A DNA stretch of 64,000 nucleotides. Source: Isochrysis galbana. Lineage: Eukaryota > Haptophyta > Isochrysidales > Isochrysidaceae. Below, piece after piece: positions 41,201-49,989 of the stretch. The DNA lies in assembly GCA_018136815.1 (NCBI GenBank), contig CM030933.1, positions 7,045,137-7,109,136 on the forward strand, in the 5' to 3' direction. Numbering within the stretch: the stretch's first letter is position 1; each line of letters begins with the position of its first letter. Both the position numbers and the translations under genes were made by a program. The notes beneath the pieces are model-generated. The model had not been told where the DNA came from. It saw nothing but the letters and a program-made list of their open reading frames with translations, and searched no databases.

Positions 41201-42485
41201 GATGTGGGGGTCTCGCAGCCGAAATGGCAACGAGCTCCAATTGCGACGCGAGCAAGCGAAGCGCCCTCACTTTTGGTGCCTCAGCGGCCGCTCGCATGGT
41301 ACGGGGAAGGGTCGTCAGCTGGCGCTCAAAGGATGAGACCAGCAGATTCCCGATGTGCGTCCCGGACGGCAGGCGCCTGGCGAGAGTTGCGAGCACAGCG
41401 CGGGCTACTGAACGCACTGCCGTAAATTCGTCGCGCGCGCTCCCCGCCAGCAGCTCGACCAAGACGGATGCACAATGAATGAGACCACATCGCGGGAGAT
41501 GACTCGTGATATCGTTGAGCAACAGGACGAGACGCATCCGTATGCGTGGCCGCGTGCAAGCTAGACACGAGGCTCCCAAACGCGAGAGTAGAGGTGCGAG
41601 TCTTTGCGTGGTCTCCTTGACCCATAGTGGATCTTGTGGATTGGCTGTGAAGCGCTCTGCCTCGCTTTGACTGTGCTGGGCAGGACCTCTGGGAGCTGGC
41701 AAAGGGGCCTCTTCTACCGCTCTACCTGCGCCGCGTCCACCAGACAAGATAGGCTTGGCCACCGCCATCGCTCTGAGTGACGCGAGGCCCTCCGCGGCAA
41801 CTGCTTCCACAGTCGACAAGCTGTCCATCGACTCGGGATATGGCTCGCCGGGAACATAGCCGAAGACTGCACACAGGAGAGCTCGCATGGCTCCAAGCGC
41901 AGCGAGGCATGTGGGCGCATGAGAGCAAGCACCGTGGCAGCCAATTTCGACAAGTTGCGTGGCTACTCCGGGCAGGATGTAGGCTGCCACCGGAGCGTCG
42001 AGCGGCAACATCAGCACCCCCCACACCGCACGGACGCACGAGCCCCGCAGTCGGTTGGCGCGCTGGTCAGAGGCTGTGACAAGGAGTGTCGAGAGCAGCT
42101 CGCATGTGGCCGGCCTGGCGCCAGGCGCTGAGAGCAGCTGGCCGGTGGAGGGGTGGGGCGCAGCTGGGTAGGGGAGGAGAGATGCGCGGAGCAGTCTGCG
42201 CACGCATGAGAGGCTCGCGCCCACTGCGGCCTCAGCCGTGCCAGAGTCTGGCCAGCCGCGAACAGTGCCGAGGAGATGACTGCTCTGCCGCAGCAGCACC
42301 TCGAACTGTAGTGGAAGGAGTGGGGGGGGTGCAGCGAGCGCGGCGGCGAGGCAGCCGGCTGCCCTCACCAGCTGGTCGCGTCCGGACCCGCCTGTACCCT
42401 CGGGGGGGCACGCCAGGCGGAGCGCCTCGACAGCCTCGAGCAGCGCGTCGGCCATTCCCGAGGCGCGGCGCCGACCCACACACAC
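38253..42485 (-). CDS. TTI1: HEAT-repeat protein, TTI1-like (TELO2-interacting protein 1)
   Basis: One uninterrupted frame of 1410 residues from ATG at 42485; the second ATG (MADALLEAVEALRLACPPEG) at about 42455 is an equally good start. Leu/Ala-rich paired helices run throughout. WVKETTQRLAPLLSRLGASC, PLLPLQFEVLLRQSSH near the N-terminus, and the C-terminal run LPVLHKLWAPLTHLLDASDL, AMGALSTAASILCDE and DVLLAALRLLRALCHI fit the TTI1 family by layout and length (usually 1000-1300). TTI1 works with TEL2 and TTI2 as an Hsp90 co-chaperone complex for PIKK kinases such as ATM and mTOR. The middle (about 700-1100) holds acidic, low-complexity inserts. HEAT repeats are certain; TTI1 is the best but not a proven identity. 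Confidence 0.6.
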   Translation of the reverse strand: MCVGRRRASGMADALLEAVEALRLACPPEGTGGSGRDQLVRAAGCLAAALAAPPPLLPLQFEVLLRQSSHLLGTVRGWPDSGTAEAAVGASLSCVRRLLRASLLPYPAAPHPSTGQLLSAPGARPATCELLSTLLVTASDQRANRLRGSCVRAVWGVLMLPLDAPVAAYILPGVATQLVEIGCHGACSHAPTCLAALGAMRALLCAVFGYVPGEPYPESMDSLSTVEAVAAEGLASLRAMAVAKPILSGGRGAGRAVEEAPLPAPRGPAQHSQSEAERFTANPQDPLWVKETTQRLAPLLSRLGASCLACTRPRIRMRLVLLLNDITSHLPRCGLIHCASVLVELLAGSARDEFTAVRSVARAVLATLARRLPSGTHIGNLLVSSFERQLTTLPRTMRAAAEAPKVRALRLLASQLELVAISAARPPHHDATVSAADLSKMWASGGGFSCHSEGSATCRAADAHYTSNAGHFLPSRLGSICTTLFAVLRFAPQSMAIEQRIGKEAARLVSGATAQQRLAQLRSPSSQLHLFVELKDMPTVEAMRELCETIGRVSSAVHLTHQLIPVICATSERGAAPRREAAWLLSHALIGTARRIDSPQSSTSGDAAITQQPQADPNGLSEALVAGNALEMSTRERTCNLHAGPAAGDEVESDLEPETDELETLLLINGGFDQAPWSHRRRASGPHAMGPDGKHAKVFATNLNPSPPALELTETCLSELEDCVMMLLREIVAPAVWERQVGAKHLSLGEQHALLQERCLLVELVGSCCEVLGAISRATYRTRPPRIPHQDPFDRDHAHEPSESLQVALRVCLLPLLERLGDDAAITSEAAERTLCRITLAHHKSSDPHAGAQHGAVSTRPGLCENLGETREELIQTRRHPAGHAAHSFRQECASPTSVRELLAQNGDFLLDAIARRLRHSCAHPRLPLVLEALLTYAAVETLPLLADVVDDIIALADDAVDAVGILEKSVAQTHIVGPFSLHKQNGPTILACARAMRALVSAAVECQDYEEASMMTRGSGVGTSNLQAGNTEGGEQSADEHSRWVDGVFLSNEAGSDLQLKDSHNGDGFLSNDELRDGTPLCAFFRELFSDVLRATSTTSDNVSAAQGDDPGSAEEGDPEMKKVEQELQMRAEEEEERLRNTPPLAPGLALRVVVKLEQLLLCAPPMACHVLLDTLAIAIPLLRPWPRALLPVLHKLWAPLTHLLDASDLTLAAKAMGALSTAASILCDEISATSMKEVFPPLLRVIRNHGSLTAIDPIHLRATGTAAITPRSRPQDVLLAALRLLRALCHIPRAATPRVAAVLTSVEPLLSKRQPERVRTEALSLVKDLATLQRDVVWLFCARVVPVVERMRPPLSNLPHFPTAGMQPLLGPAADFDECAQQLLLHIDSEDRKEWQRQGLGTCTGLRV

Positions 42486-42611
42486 GGGAAAACAGTGGTA
42501 TGTACTACTAGCAGTAGAGTACTCTAGAAGTACTCTAGAGCTCTAGTAGAGTACTCCAAGAGAAGACGACACAGTAGAAAAAGTAGTAGTAGTAGTAGTA
42601 AAACAAATAGC
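42486..42611. promoter_or_regulatory. Palindromic AGAGTACTCTAGAG cluster at the TTI1-like promoter
   Basis: Between 42513 and 42557 occur AGTAGAGTACTCTAGAAGTA, CTCTAGAGCTCTAGTAGAGT and ACTCC, i.e. repeated GAGTACTC and CTCTAGAG palindromes 25-75 bases upstream of the start codon. Similar clusters stand before BBS8 (33708-33775) and SPP (5235-5400). A regulatory role is inferred from position only. Confidence 0.35.
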
Positions 42612-43575
42612 AGTATGCTCCCAACTTCCAACCCCGCGGCCGGGGAGCTCCCGCGGAGGTTAACTGGGCCGCCGCCCCCACTCACTGGCCCGTCGCCGCC
42701 GCCGCTTTTGCCGGTGCTGAAAGGTTTGTTTTTGTTTTTGTTTGGCGGCGGACCGCCAAACACCAAACAAAGGCTCTCTTCCCTCTTCCGGATGGAAAGA
42801 CGGGCTCCACCTCATCCAGGGATGGAGGCGGGATGGCGGGCTTGAGTAATGGCGAGCGCGGCGACGGAGCGGACATGGTTGTAGCGAGCGTGAGCGAGGG
42901 CGAGGGTGTTGTACTGGAGAACGGGGTGAGTAATAGTTGTAGTTGATATTGTGATTGTTAAGAACGCGGGGAACGAGGACGAGAACGGGGTGAGAACGAG
43001 AACAAAGACGAGGAACGAGGGACGAGAGGCTACCAAGGCCGATCGGATGAAGGGGGCTACCGAAAGACAATGGCAGACGCACCAGACACCAGACTCACAC
43101 CAACACTCTCCACACTAACATATCTTCCCCACGGACTGACAGAGAGAGAGAACAAAGAAGAAGGAAGAGAAGGAAGAGAATGCCGACAAGAGAGCGACGA
43201 TGCGACGGACCATCCGACGGCGAATCGCGAATCGACAGTTAAGCGCGCAAAATAAGTAGAAGGTAAGGAGGGAATCGTAGAACACCTACTGTGAAATGAA
43301 AACGCTGATGAACGAAAGCAGCCCCTGCGCTGGGGAAAGCCCCCCTAGCGGCGAACACCTACAACGAGGACAGGAGCTAGCGCGGGGGAGCGGGGGAGAG
43401 GGAAGCGAGCGGGACCAACGCGAGGGACCCAGGCGATGGCATTGTGCAAGGAGACAAGCGCGCACGGCAGGCAAGTCAACCAGGAGGAAATGCGGCGGGA
43501 TCATGGAAAGAGCGCGGTTCGGCCGGTCAGTCCTTATAACCGTAGAGGGTCGATCGCGGATCGCGGATGCGACAG
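42612..43575 (-). repeat. Diverged Ty3-type LTR, minus orientation
   Basis: On plus it ends CGATCGCGGATCGCGGATGC then GACA at 43575, the signature terminus of the LTRs at 27503 and 29685, and its content (AACGAGG and GAGAACG words, the GATGCGACGG.CCATCCGACGG block) follows those LTRs at reduced similarity. The other end near 42612 is uncertain. No coding region is attached. Confidence 0.5.
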
Positions 43576-43949
43576 CATGGCCCTGGCCCCTCCTGCCTCT
43601 CCCTCGCTGGCTCTCTCTCGCGCCCCTGCCGGTCGACTGGAGCTGGCTGCTAGCTGGGGGTCCTGCTGATCAGGGAGGCCCAAGGGGGAGGAGGGCTTGG
43701 TCAGAGCGACAAGCTGGCCAACGCGGGCCAGGGCGTGCGATCTGTGCCTGACTCTCAAGGAGAGTCTGGGCAGTCTGGATGAGTCAGGGTGAGTCCCCCC
43801 TGCCCCTGCATGCCAAGAGCCAAGAGGCAGCGCAGGGGCAGGGGCAGGGGGGTGGCGGATGATTCTCGTCCCCCATGAGCCATGAGGGGAGACGAGAGAG
43901 TGGAGGGGGCGCGAGGCCCCCCTCCATGGCGACCAATCATAAGATTAGT
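43576..43949 (-). mobile_element. Hairpin-headed retroposon copy
   Basis: The head at 43932-43949 (ACCAATC-ATAA-GATTAGT) with CCATGGCGACC adjoining points minus. The body to about 43576 has the GGTCGACTGGAGCTGGCTG and GCCTGGCAGG-type blocks of the family. The stem is the AATC/GATT variant also seen at 35745. Confidence 0.65.
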
Positions 43950-44555
43950 GACCGAGCTACTCTTGAACGGCGTCGTCGCGTCGTCGAGCGCGCTAGTGTC
44001 TAGTGTCTAGTGTTGCAGAAAAAGCAGAAAGACGTTGGAGTGGGCTCTCGGTTCTCGGCGGGGGTACCAAGTTAGAAATTGTAGTCTTGTAAGAGGTCTT
44101 GTTGGCTAGCATCCCTAGCCACATGCACCGGACGAGCCATGGGCCAACCGCGCACACCCCCATCGCAGGGAAGGGGCTCCGTTGCCGATGACCGAGGATC
44201 GAGGCACGGTCCCTCAGCACTAGGATTAAACTAGGACAACAAGAAAACTCTGACAGGGCGCCACCCACACGAGCCGCCAGTGGGTGGCTGGGGCCTCGTC
44301 CTAGGACGCCATCTTCGCGCGTGCCGCAGGAAAGGGGGGAGAGAGCGCGAGGAGAAGGGGGTGGGTGGGAGCGAAAGCTCCAGTAAGTCCCGCGTGGCAG
44401 AGGGGGGCGTCATACGCAGTCACATCACGCACACGGACAGGGGGCATTCTGCGCCCGTCAGGAAGAGGGTGGGATCAGTGGTTGCAGCGGCGGCAGCTGT
44501 GGATGATCGGCGTGGCGACGCGGCTTCCGAGGTGGGGAGGCTCAGCTGGCGCGCG
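43950..44555. other. Kinase upstream region with a retroposon fragment
   Basis: At about 44300-44395 a fragment of the hairpin-retroposon body appears (CGCGCGTGCCGCAGGAAAGG, AGTAAGTCCCGCG). The frame is open through it into the kinase ORF, but the sequence is repeat-derived. Otherwise nothing is recognised. Confidence 0.4.
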
Positions 44556-45632
44556 ATGAGGGTGCGTACTCCGCGACCTACGCTCCTCACGCCGGGGATG
44601 CTCATCCGCTCGCGCTGGCGTGTCCGCCGCCGCCTCGGCCGAGGTGCCTTTGGTGATGTCTTCTTAGCGCTCGATGAGCTGTCGGGCAAGCCATACGCCC
44701 TCAAAGCGGAGGTGGGCTTGAGCCCGCGGCTACAGCGGGAGGCCGACGCATACGAGCTGCTTCTCCAGTCCCCTGGCTTTCCACGCGTACGCTGGTTTGG
44801 CCCCGAGCTCGGCGTCGAGGATCGGCCCCTCCAGCTCCTTGTGCTTGATCTCCTTGGACCCAGCCTTGAGGATGCACGCCACATGACCGGCAGCGTGCTA
44901 CCCGCGCCAAAACTAGCCCGATTCGGCAGGGAGATGCTCCAGCGTCTTGAGGACGTGCACAGCGCAGGGCTTATTCACGGCGACATCAAGCCAAGTAATT
45001 ATCTCCTCCCGGCAAGGAGGCAGCACCTCAATGCAAGTGTTGCCCCCGAACCGCCTGCTCCTCGTTTATTTTTGGTGGACTTCGGCTTCGCGAGTTGTGC
45101 AACGAATTGCGAGCGTTCTTCAACGGAGGCGCTTCGCGCACGCATACCACGCCGCGGCATCGTTGGGTCAGCGCGTTTCAGCTCGATATCGAACCACCTG
45201 CTCCAGCCGCTTGGACCACGAGACGACATCGAAGCACTTGCATATAGCCTAGCTTACTTAGGGACGGGCAGCCTGCCATGGCTACAGAAGCGGGGTGTTG
45301 AGGAGATCCGCGATTGCCTAAAGCCTGCTTGCCACTCCGCTGACCTCGCGCTAAGCCGTGAGGACCACTCCAATGAAGATAGCGCTCGGGTCAAGAAGCG
45401 CAGGAGATTCAACGAGATGCTTGAAGCCAAAGTGGCTTCACGGCCCGAGGAGATTGCGCTCGGGCTTCCTTGTGGCTTTTCCGAATTCATCCGACAAGCC
45501 CGCGCTCTCTCGCCTGGTGAACGACCCGACTACGATGGATTGAAACAATTGCTTGTCCTACACGCCCCCCCCCCGACCACAAGAATAGTTACTAGACGCT
45601 TGATAAAGCGCATTGACAGTAGATTTAAATGA
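44556..45632 (+). CDS. Protein kinase, CK1/VRK-like group
   Basis: Start taken at the ATG at 44556 (MRVRTPRPTLLTPGMLIRSR), giving 358 residues; the frame is open for 92 codons further upstream, but that sequence is retroposon-derived. Gly-rich loop LGRGAFGDV at 27-35, catalytic Lys50 in YALKAE, HGDIKPSN at 141-148 (Asp143, Lys145, Asn148) and VDFG at 174-177 are intact. HGDIKPSN in place of HRDLKPEN, and AYSLAYLGTGSLPWLQKRG near residue 230, place it in the casein kinase 1/VRK group of Ser/Thr kinases. The C-terminal lobe contains a charged insert (SREDHSNEDSARVKKRRRFN). It ends soon after the kinase domain. Substrate unknown. Confidence 0.88.
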   Translation: MRVRTPRPTLLTPGMLIRSRWRVRRRLGRGAFGDVFLALDELSGKPYALKAEVGLSPRLQREADAYELLLQSPGFPRVRWFGPELGVEDRPLQLLVLDLLGPSLEDARHMTGSVLPAPKLARFGREMLQRLEDVHSAGLIHGDIKPSNYLLPARRQHLNASVAPEPPAPRLFLVDFGFASCATNCERSSTEALRARIPRRGIVGSARFSSISNHLLQPLGPRDDIEALAYSLAYLGTGSLPWLQKRGVEEIRDCLKPACHSADLALSREDHSNEDSARVKKRRRFNEMLEAKVASRPEEIALGLPCGFSEFIRQARALSPGERPDYDGLKQLLVLHAPPPTTRIVTRRLIKRIDSRFK

Positions 45633-45834
45633 AAGAAGTTTCCGAACTGGGACTCAGCGAGTGCCCCTGCCAACCCCATGCTTGGGGGCTAACATCATTC
45701 TTGGCGCTAAATTGCTGGAAAATTGCGCGTTTGGTGGATCGCAGGCATGAGTAGCCCGTCGCAAAATGAGTCTGATTCGTAGTCGTAACACATAACAAAC
45801 AATAGACAATAGCAATCGATTGCAATAATAATAA
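45633..45834. other. 3' flank of the kinase gene
   Basis: No feature recognised; AT-rich near the SINE-like insertion. Confidence 0.35.
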
Positions 45835-45974
45835 TTAATTAATTTCTTAATAGTCTCACCGCACACGTGGCCGTGGACACTCTACTTTCTACTCACGCAG
45901 CAAAACTTTCTACACCTCCACTCTCCCGGCTCTATCCCCCCCGCCATCAGGCGTCTCCCCCCGTGCACTACTAA
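45835..45974 (-). mobile_element. SINE-like 3' end (tail of the hairpin retroposon family)
   Basis: On plus: ATTTCTTAATAGTCTCACCG, CACACGTGGCCGTGGACACT, CTTTCTACACCTCCACTCTC, CCCCCGCCATCAGGCGTCTC and CCGTGCACTACT. It is cut off by the LINE tail that starts at 45976. Confidence 0.6.
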
Positions 45975-46296
45975 AAAAAAACTTCTTAATAATCACGCCG
46001 CGCGCGCGACTCTGCTCTCTAACGATTGCGGCCTCGCCCGCCACTCTCAGCTCCCCGCCACCTGCCTTGCGGCCCGTCCCTCGTGCTCTACCTAGGGGCT
46101 GGGTGGGTGGGGTTTCCTGCAGCAGACGGTGTGCACCGGTCCCCGATAGGTTTCTTCTCCTCCTTCCTCCTGTACCATCGGGCTACCGGTTTCTATACTG
46201 CTTCTTTCAGAACCTAGGAGATGGGCGGCGTGCCTCTGTGTTCCCGAGGGTTGGGGCTGGGCGGGTGTGTGGAGCATCGCTATGGCTTATGCGCGG

Positions 46297-47041
46297 TTAT
46301 GCTAGCTTTTCCGCTAGTTGGAGTGATTTGGCTATCGCGGCTGCTAGGTTGTTGCCTAACATCAGTGTGCCTTTGTCGTTGAATGTAAAGACGGGGGTGC
46401 AGAGCTCACGCGGGGATTTGAGTTTCGGTTTTCTTCCTTGGGAGGCTTTGCTGGTGCGTGCGGTCGAGGTCTTGTCCGGGGGTTCAAGGCCTCTAGCTAG
46501 GGTCGTGAATCTGACAAGGGTCCTCTCGATGACCGGCACGTGGTGGAAGGTGTAGTTGTCGAACTCTACTCTGTAGAAGTCACTTATTATATATCGCCAT
46601 GCTACGAGGTAGAGGGCTTTGAGGCTGTCCGGGGTCGGTGTACTCGGGTACGCGAACAGCCTATCCTTGATTTTCTGGGCCGTTGTTCTGTTCCTTTCCG
46701 GCGTGTACCCTGCCGCCTGCCGCAGCTTCTATGGCCTGGAATATTTGTTGCGTGGAGGGGCATCTGGCCAGGTGCGTCGAGTTTTCGCGGTGTTTTCCGC
46801 AGAGTCTGCACTTCGTGGTAGGCGACGCGGCGAACCGGTTGCGTGTGCCCATTCTTCTATGGGTGATATGTTTGAAATGGGGGTGTTTGTCCGTGTGTTT
46901 GAGCAGGGGGTGGGTGTAAAGTTTTGCCACTTTCGTCCACTCCTCTTGGGTCAGTTCGAGTTTCCGTGCCCACGCTTCTCGGGCTGGCTGGGGCTTGGCT
47001 CCAGGGCCATGTTTAAGGTATTCTCGCGTTATGTCTGACAC
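46297..47041 (-). pseudogene. LINE ORF2 C-terminal region, frameshifted
   Basis: From 47041 (SDITREYLKHGPGAKPQPA...) the frame includes HKHPHF-type His-rich sequence, TKCRLCGKHRENSTHLARC (zinc knuckle) and ends near 46661. The following blocks (DSLKALYLVA, VDNYTFHHVPVIERTLVRFT, QGRKPKLKSPRELCTPVF, MLGNNLAAAIAKSLQLAEKL) continue in other frames to TAG near 46297. At least two frameshifts. Confidence 0.7.
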
Positions 47042-47089
47042 GGTGATCTGGTCTAGTTGTTTTTTTTCGTCTAGTGTGTACTCTTCCGC

Positions 47090-47465
47090 TAGCGGGTATT
47101 CTAAGTGCTAGGAGGAGACCGGGTTCCCCCGTTTCTTCTAAATACGCGTGTGTAAGTTGTAACAAGTGGGTAGCTTCGCCTATTAGTCGATGTGGGACGA
47201 AGCCCAGTTGGTCTCTCGAAATAATGTTTCCGATAACCGTTTTCAATCTGTTCGTGAGTATTTTGGCTAAGATTTTGTAGTCGCTTTGTAGCAACGTGAT
47301 AGGTCTATAGTTCCTGGGGTCCCGCGTGTCCCCTTTTTTATACAAGAGTATTATGTCTCCTTCCCTCATAGACACGTTCAGGTTCGCACACGCAAATGCG
47401 CAAGGGGGGATGGAACGCCATGGCGTAGCCTTTATGGTATCCTTTACAGCCCTTGGGTCCCGCAT
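47090..47465 (-). pseudogene. LINE reverse transcriptase fragment
   Basis: SMREGDIILLYKKGDTRDPR, NYRPITLLQSDYKILAKILT and NRLKTVIGNIISRDQLGFVP are the N-terminal fingers motifs of non-LTR reverse transcriptases. The palm (YADD) is deleted: after LEETGEPGLLLALRIPA the sequence jumps to a region upstream of the zinc knuckle. The first 25 residues run in from 3'-terminal ORF1-linked sequence with no start of their own. Confidence 0.8.
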
Positions 47466-47506
47466 GGATGTTTAGGTTCTTGATGTCTCCGCCAAGCTCG
47501 CGGCAG

Positions 47507-48898
47507 TTACGGACAGAGTACAGAGTATTCGATGGGGAAGGGGGCCCCGTTGACGGTGAGCATAATTTTGCGCGGAAAGTCGAAGGAGGCGAACGTTCCG
47601 TGTTTTGGGGCGACATACAGATGGTAAACTTCCTTTTTACCCTGTGTTACGAGAATCCCCTCCTTGGTGAGGATCTTGGTGCGCTCTTGGTTGCCTTGGA
47701 GAAAGAAGAAGCCTTGGTTCTCGACCGCTTTGGCGAGCGAGCTGATCGTTATGAAGCTCTTCAGCTCGAACTTGTAGTTGCGCACCACAAGGTGCGCTGA
47801 GGCGTCCTTAAACGCGCTAGCCAGTGCTTTGTTGGATGCCCGCGGGATTTCCTTGAACTTCTCGTCAAGTGTTTGATACTTGACCGCGATCGGGCAGGGG
47901 ATACCTGCCTTGCGAAAGTCCGCCGTGTCCTTGTATTCTTCGCGAAACTGATTGGCGCAATCCGCCGTGACAAGTATCTCCCAAGGGCCGGAGGCGCTCT
48001 TGGACAAAAATTCGGGCTCGAGGTCTACGCCCTCCAACTTGTTGAGGTGCGCAACGATCGCGCCAAGGACCTCTTCATCTTTGGCCTTGTGTCCCTTTTC
48101 GTACGCCGTAAAGGTGATAATGATCTTGTGAGAGTCCGGAAATTCGGCCTCCTCTTCGGGCTCGGGCTCTAGATCTTCGTCAGTAAGGGCCACCTGTGTG
48201 ACCGGGGCGGAAGGTGGGGTTAGCCTCACGTGTGTGCTCGTCTCTCTATTGTCCATACGGCCCGACGCTTCCGCTGCGTTGTCACCCCCTCTCGAGGGTA
48301 CCTTGTGGCTTGTGCTTTGTGTAGGCCCTCTCTTGTGTTGGTGTTCGTTGTGTTGGGCCTCCTGGGCCTGTGTTGCTTGTGTCGTGCGCGCGTCCGAGGC
48401 GCGCTTGTCTGCTTGTCTCCCGGCGGCATTGTGGCGCATCCCTCTTGAATTGTCTCCCCTTTTGCTCCTGTACCCCTTGTTGGGGGATTCAGTCTGCTTC
48501 TCTTCCATCACTTTGTTTTGATGCGGCATTCCCCCATTGGGGTTCTGCCTTGGATGGAGCCGGGTCAGCCCCTCGCGCCGGAGCGCGAGGGCGGTACCGC
48601 GGCTGTGTAGGGTCCCGGCCCGGAGGCCTTCCCTTTGGAAGCGTCCCGCTGGTGTGGTGTGGCTGGTGTGGCTGTGTGTTGTGATGTATGTGTGCAGCAT
48701 GTTGGCTGCTGCCAGCATGGCGGCTTTGCACATGTCGTTCATGGTGATGCGCGGGCGCGGCTCGCCGGCTCCTGTGCCCACCTGGCTGGGGGGGTCGTCC
48801 TGGCGCGGTCGCTTCGGCGGCAGCGGCGTGTCCGTGAGCTCTTCGTCCATCATGGCGAGGGCAGCGGCGGCGAGAGCGGGCGGCGGCGCGCGCTCCAT
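47507..48898 (-). CDS. LINE ORF1 protein
   Basis: 463-residue intact frame. The ATG is 4 bases after the 5' hairpin, in a CATGG context. N-terminal 200 residues are low complexity with a basic patch (KRPRQ) and His/Thr-rich and Gln-rich tracts. An acidic segment follows (LTDEDLEPEPEEEAEFPD). Then a folded domain of about 220 residues starts at KIIITFTAYEKGHKAKDEEV and includes GPWEILVTADCANQFREEY, HLVVRNYKFELKSFITISSL and FDFPRKIMLTVNGAPFPIEY. ORF1 proteins bind element RNA and act as chaperones. I cannot match the domain to an RRM or zinc-knuckle type by eye. The frame is preserved although ORF2 is destroyed. Confidence 0.75.
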   Translation of the reverse strand: MERAPPPALAAAALAMMDEELTDTPLPPKRPRQDDPPSQVGTGAGEPRPRITMNDMCKAAMLAAANMLHTYITTHSHTSHTTPAGRFQREGLRAGTLHSRGTALALRREGLTRLHPRQNPNGGMPHQNKVMEEKQTESPNKGYRSKRGDNSRGMRHNAAGRQADKRASDARTTQATQAQEAQHNEHQHKRGPTQSTSHKVPSRGGDNAAEASGRMDNRETSTHVRLTPPSAPVTQVALTDEDLEPEPEEEAEFPDSHKIIITFTAYEKGHKAKDEEVLGAIVAHLNKLEGVDLEPEFLSKSASGPWEILVTADCANQFREEYKDTADFRKAGIPCPIAVKYQTLDEKFKEIPRASNKALASAFKDASAHLVVRNYKFELKSFITISSLAKAVENQGFFFLQGNQERTKILTKEGILVTQGKKEVYHLYVAPKHGTFASFDFPRKIMLTVNGAPFPIEYSVLCP

Positions 48899-48922
48899 GA
48901 CCCTATCGTTTTAACGATAGTT

Positions 48923-49989
48923 GCACGCCCCTAGCTACTAGCTAGTAGCTAGCGGCAACGCGCCCGCGCACCCTACCCCTACTCACAAGAGTTTGTCGAG
49001 CCCGTACACAGCCTGTTCAGGCCACACAAATTCAAGGGGAAGGATGGATTCTGCCGTGCCATAAGGTCGCCCTAGATGGCCGGCTCCAGACCGGGGTCAG
49101 CGTGGCGGACCGTCGGCTGACTCAGTCCATTCCCAGATCGATTGCAATGGCGGATCAGACTACACCAGGCACCAAGGACCAAGGAGAGCGGACTCCAAGA
49201 GTACACAATATCTTACTTTCGTTCATTCATCGGATATGGAGTACAATGCATTGAATATACAGTTATATGCTCGCTGGGAAGCAGCGAATCGCTTCTTCGA
49301 GGATGCAGCTCGCTGGGCGTCTCAGCTATGCAACAGACTTTGGGTAAGCTATGTGGACGTGGGGAAAACTGCTCGCACGTATCTTTGCCTGTCTCAGCGC
49401 TTTCTGCCCAACGATCTTTTGAGGCATCTTGACGTAGACTTACGTTGACTATTCCAGCGTGCTTCCCAGTGACCGATTCGGAAACGTGGCACTGCGAGTC
49501 GAACGTCTGGCACCAATTGTGCGCATTGTGCTCATGCGTGCTTAGATGGCTGGTCTCAAACCAAATGGCTCCTCGCCACCACAGTGACAGGAAGCGAAGA
49601 AGGCACGACTGGAGCCGCACCAGTGCGACCAACGGAAAAGTGATCGGGCACGCCACGACCAGGAGCAGTCGCATGTTACATACATTCCATTCGTTTTGTC
49701 CGCTTGTCCATGGACTGCCGTATGAACGCAGCGCTTTGGGTGTCGCGCTGTTGACAGAGAGGCCTAAACCGATGCACTCAGCGCGTTCGAAGAGATAGAA
49801 TATGATTGTCTGCACGGCCGTCCGACACGGAGAGAGAGCGAGAGGGAGGGACGATCAGGGAAGCAAGAGAACTAAGAGGCTCAACCGACAAGTGAGCGGA
49901 GGAAGGGCGCTCCTCGTGCGGTGAACTGTGACCACAAGCGGAGTGGGGGGTGACCAGGTATAAGAGTCCTCAGCCGACGAGGGTGGAGC
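48923..49989. other. LINE-U2 interval, with a possible small gene at 49147-49448
   Basis: Two plus-strand starts look reasonable: ATG at 49147 (MADQTTPGTKDQGERTPRVH, 35 codons) and ATG at 49236 (MEYNALNIQLYARWEAANRF, then FEDAARWASQLCNRLW before a GTAAGC at 49345, open to 49448). Introns could link either to downstream frames, but no single model is convincing. The 200-residue minus frame at 49213-49815 has no recognisable content. TATA-like GGTATAAGAG at 49957-49966 belongs to the U2 gene. Confidence 0.25.
49957..49966 (+). promoter_or_regulatory. TATA-like box of the U2 gene
   Basis: GGTATAAGAG about 25-33 bases before the U2 start, the usual distance for a Pol II snRNA TATA element. No plant-type upstream sequence element was identified. 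Confidence 0.4.

Larger units (their letters stand above)
45976..48922 (-). mobile_element. LINE with 5' hairpin, intact ORF1, deleted ORF2 and 3' tail
   Basis: Minus element of about 2.95 kb. It opens with the hairpin at 48903-48920 (CTATCGTTTTAACGATAG), GGTC and the ORF1 ATG at 48898. ORF1 is full length. ORF2 is reduced to part of the RT (47465-47100), directly followed by the C-terminal zinc-knuckle region (47041-46297). The endonuclease and most of the RT are deleted. The 3' UTR holds ACCGGTAGCCCGATGGTACA, ACCGGTGCACACCGTCTGCT, GGGCCGCAAGGCAGGTGG and GCGCGGCGTGATTATTAAGA, then a T run. It is non-autonomous but may still make ORF1 protein. Confidence 0.85.

Noticed and set aside
48903-48922. 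HDV-like 5' ribozyme of the LINE
   Set aside because: Only a single short stem-loop is seen; no nested pseudoknot or active-site C could be identified.
49213-49815. 200-codon minus frame near U2
   Set aside because: No domain and it overlaps more plausible plus-strand starts; composition not coding-like.
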